From the NCBI GenBank assembly GCA_964438605.1, contig CAYTKT010000006.1:1-64000 (forward strand): DNA of 64,000 nt, in the 5' to 3' direction. Within the stretch, counting starts at the first letter, position 1; each line of letters begins with the position of its first letter. Source of the DNA: Alangreenwoodia sp964438605 (GTDB taxonomy: Bacteria; Bacillota; Clostridia; Peptostreptococcales; Anaerovoracaceae). Shown here in pieces: positions 61,558-64,000 of this stretch. The notes beneath the pieces are model-generated. The model saw only the letters and a list, made by a program, of their open reading frames with translations, was not told the origin of the DNA and made no database searches. Both the position numbers and the translations under genes were made by a program.

Positions 61558-61592
61558 AGCGTGTCGCGTGTTGTTAGCGCGACGCTCTTTTT
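61558..61592 (+). terminator. Terminator
   Basis: 9-bp stem with a 2-nt bulge (61558-61568 with 61578-61586), then CTTTTTG, directly after the exporter relic. Confidence 0.8.
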
Positions 61593-61731
61593 GTATGCGG
61601 GGAAATCATAAAAAATGACTTCTGGACGCACGTATACGGTGATAGTAGAAAAAATGATTTATATTCAAAAAATTTTTTGTGCAGAGAGGATGCCTGTGGC
61701 AGGAGGGCCGCAGAAACAGAGGAGGAATCCG

Positions 61732-62382
61732 GTGAGGAAGTACGATACGGTTTTATTCGATCTTGATGGCACGCTGATCGATTCTCTTGGAGATATGACT
61801 GACAGCGTAAATTATGTAATGGAAAAATTTAGCTATCCAACACATACAGAAGATGAAGTGCGCAGTTATATCGGAGACGGTATCCGCAGACTGATCGAGC
61901 GGGCGCTGCCGGCAGGGACGGCGCAGGATATTGTGGAAAAAGCGCTAAAGGAGTATCGGAGTTATTATAACGGTCATTGTATGGTCAGGACACGTCCTTA
62001 CGAAGGAATCCAGGAACTTTTGGCGCAGCTTAAGGCGGAAGGCATCAGGACAGCGGTCGTTTCCAACAAGAATGACGAGGCGGCTTCGCAAATCTGCGCT
62101 CATTATTTTCCCGGTACAGTTGATGTTGTGATCGGCCAGAGGGACGGCGTACCGAAGAAGCCGGATCCGGCAATGGTGCGGGCGGCGTTGGAACAGCTTG
62201 GAACTGGTGACGGACGGGCCGTTTATGTGGGTGATTCGGAGGTCGATATTCTGACGGCGCAAAATTCGCGGATGGACTGTATTACATGTCTGTGGGGATT
62301 TCGCGATCCGGAATTTCTGGTGAAAAACGGTGCAAAGGCAGTAGTATCGTCGGCGGCAGAGTTGCTTGAAATGTTGAAATGA
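61732..62382 (+). CDS. HAD-family phosphatase (phosphoglycolate phosphatase/PpaX-like)
   Basis: 216-residue haloacid-dehalogenase hydrolase: motif I F-D-L-D-G-T-L-I-D-S at the N-terminus, helical cap (about 15-80), motif II V-V-S-N-K, motif III K-K-P-D-P and motif IV V-G-D-S-E-V-D. Closest in plan to Gph/PpaX; substrate could be phosphoglycolate or pyrophosphate. The start is the GTG 61732 after GGAGGAATCC; an upstream in-frame ATG (61690) lacks homology in the extra residues. Monocistronic. Confidence 0.88.
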   Translation: MRKYDTVLFDLDGTLIDSLGDMTDSVNYVMEKFSYPTHTEDEVRSYIGDGIRRLIERALPAGTAQDIVEKALKEYRSYYNGHCMVRTRPYEGIQELLAQLKAEGIRTAVVSNKNDEAASQICAHYFPGTVDVVIGQRDGVPKKPDPAMVRAALEQLGTGDGRAVYVGDSEVDILTAQNSRMDCITCLWGFRDPEFLVKNGAKAVVSSAAELLEMLK

Positions 62383-62435
62383 TGAGAAGGGACGGAATGA
62401 GGAAACACAAACAGCTCAGCGGCGGCTTTTTACAG

Positions 62436-62463
62436 TTGAAAAATAATACAGACGCGTTATAAT
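62436..62463 (+). promoter_or_regulatory. Promoter of the terD-like gene
   Basis: TTGAAA (62436-62441), 16 bp, TATAAT (62458-62463). Confidence 0.75.
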
Positions 62464-62531
62464 AATAATCAAGAATAACTTATTTATCGATATAAAAGCA
62501 TTTTCATTGAAAATCCATGAAAGGAACGCAT

Positions 62532-63179
62532 ATGATGAACAACGTATTAGAAACAGAATCCACGGCTGTCATTCCAATCGAAACGCCGGATGCCGTTCTG
62601 AAGGTCAAGCTGGGTTGGGACGCGAAAAAAGGGACCATCAAGGAACACGTTCGGGGCATGATAGAGGAAGTAACGATGGGTTCTTCCGGGAAAGCTTATG
62701 ATTTGGATCTCTCGGCGATTCTCGAATATGAAGGGGAAAAGAAGCCGGAGCTCATTTTCCACAGCGCAAAGCATTCGACTGATTCGTCAAAGAGCATTTC
62801 GCTGAGCAAGGATAACCGTACCGGCAAGGGCGACGGCAGCGACGAGGAAATTACGATTCAGACTGCGAAACTGCCAAAAGATACGAAGCGCGTCATTCTG
62901 TTTATGAATATCAACAATGCAAATGAATGGAAACAGAATCTTTATGAGGTGGAAAATGTTTTCGTTCAAATTGAGAATGAGAAAACATGTAATGTTTACT
63001 GTCGGGAAGAAGAAGCTTTCAAGAATGATGCAGCAAAAGAATCCTGCTGCTATACGTTCGCGGAACTGTGCCGCACGGAAAACGGCTGGGCGATTAAGAG
63101 AACCGCCCGTTATTCGCGGGAAGATACCGGGCAGGATACGCTGAAAGCGTTGACGGGACATACGATCGGCATCGAATAG
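62532..63179 (+). CDS. TerD-family protein
   Basis: 215-residue member of the TerD/TerE/CABP family (tellurite resistance and stress proteins that bind calcium). Recognisable: L-K-V-K-L-G-W-D, Y-D-L-D-L-S-A-I-L, then D-N-R-T-G-K-G-D-G-S-D-E-E-I (the calcium-binding loop), K-R-V-I-L-F-M-N-I and a C-terminal N-G-W-A-I. ATG 62532 follows AAAGGAACGC; an ATG at 62517 lies before that site. It is solitary, without the usual terABCE genes, so a general stress role is more likely than tellurite resistance. Confidence 0.85.
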   Translation: MMNNVLETESTAVIPIETPDAVLKVKLGWDAKKGTIKEHVRGMIEEVTMGSSGKAYDLDLSAILEYEGEKKPELIFHSAKHSTDSSKSISLSKDNRTGKGDGSDEEITIQTAKLPKDTKRVILFMNINNANEWKQNLYEVENVFVQIENEKTCNVYCREEEAFKNDAAKESCCYTFAELCRTENGWAIKRTARYSREDTGQDTLKALTGHTIGIE

Positions 63180-63384
63180 TGCGAACGGTGAATGAGCGTT
63201 GTACAGGTTATCTTATATTTGCTTACATATTGAATGAAACTGCAGAAATTACAGTGGAATTCAGGCGGAGTTTTTCAACGTTTCATTACAGCGGAAAGTG
63301 TGCGGGGCAGGTATGTTACGATTTCGTAGGGAACCTGTCATATCATTTTCAGAGTTTATAGATAAAATTTGAATAACGCAGTTG

Positions 63385-63426
63385 CCCCATTTTGGCAGAG
63401 TAGGTCTGTCAGAATGGGGTTTTTTA
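63385..63426 (+). terminator. Terminator downstream of terD
   Basis: 15-bp stem with two non-standard pairs (63385-63399 with 63405-63419), 5-nt loop, then T7. The 63180-63384 stretch before it contains no recognised gene. Confidence 0.9.
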
Positions 63427-63602
63427 TAATTTCAGGGTTCGCGAAAAAGAATAAACGCAGACATGCAGCCGAAAACTGCCTGCTCTGCCGGCTATTGTTG
63501 CGTCTTCAGGTGGCGGCGGTCAGTCGTGTAATGATATTATTAAGATAGGGAGTATTCTTGCGCCTGCTGTATGGTTCAATAATGATACAGAAGGACAAAA
63601 TT

Positions 63603-63980
63603 ATGGCACAATTTGCGTATATCAGAGTTTCGATGAAAGAACAGAATGTGGCAAGGCAGCTTATGGCGCTCGAACCATACAATATTCCAGAGAAGAATAT
63701 TTATTGTGATTATCAGTCTGGAAAGGATTTTGAGCAGCCGGCTTATAAAAGGCTGATGAAAAAACTGAAACAGGGTGATTTCCTGATTATTAAAAGCATC
63801 GACAGACTGAGACGGAATTATAACGATATTTTGATGCAGTGGCAGCATATTACAAAGGAAGTCGAGGCGGATATTTTTGTTTTAGATATGGAACTGCTCG
63901 ACACGAGATTAAAGGACGGCAATCTGACAAGCACGCTGATTGCTGATCTTGTACTTCGGATTTTCGCGTATGTGGCATAG
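63603..63980 (+). pseudogene. Serine resolvase/invertase interrupted by a stop codon
   Basis: Catalytic domain of a small serine recombinase: Y-I-R-V-S (nucleophile Ser10), Q-L-M-A-L, then Y-x-D-Y-Q-S-G-K-D-F-E-Q-P-A-Y, I-K-S-I-D-R-L-R-R-N-Y, and I-A-D-L-V-L-R-I-F-A-Y-V-A. A TAG at 63978-63980 falls where homologues have Glu or Gln (Y-V-A-E-x-E-R). In the same frame the expected sequence resumes after it (T-E-R-E-L-I-R) up to the window end. The DNA-binding HTH would lie beyond the window. Likely a nonsense mutation in a mobile-element or invertase gene. ATG 63603 chosen by homology; an upstream in-frame start at 63558 exists. Confidence 0.8.
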
Positions 63981-64000
63981 ACAGAGCGTGAATTGATCCG

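Noticed and set aside
1..64000. rRNA, tRNA or tmRNA genes
   Set aside because: None of their conserved sequences were recognised when reading either strand.

Overview
The window looks like a chromosomal contig from a mid-GC, spore-forming, anaerobic member of the Clostridia (Firmicutes). The evidence is an alpha/beta small acid-soluble spore protein, a relic of the sporulation gene yqfD beside phoH, a one-chain glycyl-tRNA synthetase, ribosomal protein L28, FtsEX with a CwlO/PcsB-like hydrolase, SLH-type surface anchoring and a DUF134/DUF1292 gene set. Gene order resembles Eubacteriales; an Anaerovoracaceae-like origin is only a guess. There are two runs of N (33183-33282 and 60242-60251), both inside repeats, so this is a draft assembly.

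Layout. 1-7.7 kb: housekeeping block yqfD(remnant)-phoH-ybeY-era-recO-DUF4342-glyS, then a broken tepA. 8-15 kb: pyruvate carboxylase, DAHP synthase, purine nucleoside phosphorylase and an M29 aminopeptidase. 15.7-22.6 kb: a two-gene secreted module, a giant M60 (mucinase-type) metalloprotease carrying a dockerin, translationally coupled to an SLH-anchored protein whose N-terminal domain could be cohesin-like. 23-27 kb: an SDR oxidoreductase, a TPR protein and 5-formyltetrahydrofolate cyclo-ligase. 27-31 kb: ftsE-ftsX-M23 peptidase. 31.5-35 kb: recJ with an in-frame 81-bp tandem repeat, and a YerC/TrpR-like regulator, flanked by two diverged copies of a ~165-bp element. 35-39.7 kb: a small membrane protein, DUF134, rpmB, DUF1292, amtB and a P-II gene. 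40-48.6 kb: panC, miaB, an Asp23-family gene, recG, SASP and a lytic transglycosylase. 48.6-50 kb: a gene graveyard (mutM tail, nim-like flavoprotein, an unknown). 50-55.5 kb: DUF1015, a wrecked penicillin-binding protein gene, a lipoprotein FKBP/trigger-factor homologue, and a molybdate-type regulator divergent from an internally deleted modA. 55.8-61.2 kb: a gldA-gldF-gldG-DUF4340 ABC system interrupted by a collapsed type I-C CRISPR array. 61.2-64 kb: an ABC exporter relic, a HAD phosphatase, terD and a serine resolvase with a stop codon.

Two themes run through the window. First, gene decay: at least eight genes are truncated, frameshifted or internally deleted. Second, conserved proteins (FtsE, RecJ, GldA-like, GldG-like, DUF1015, cyclo-ligase, DUF4342) repeatedly carry long, charged, low-complexity insertions or tails that their families normally lack. 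The most promising functional unit is the M60-dockerin / SLH pair, which may be a minimal cell-surface docking system for a mucin-degrading enzyme. The most unusual genetic structures are the recJ minisatellite and the paired elements, each with a ~24-codon open frame.
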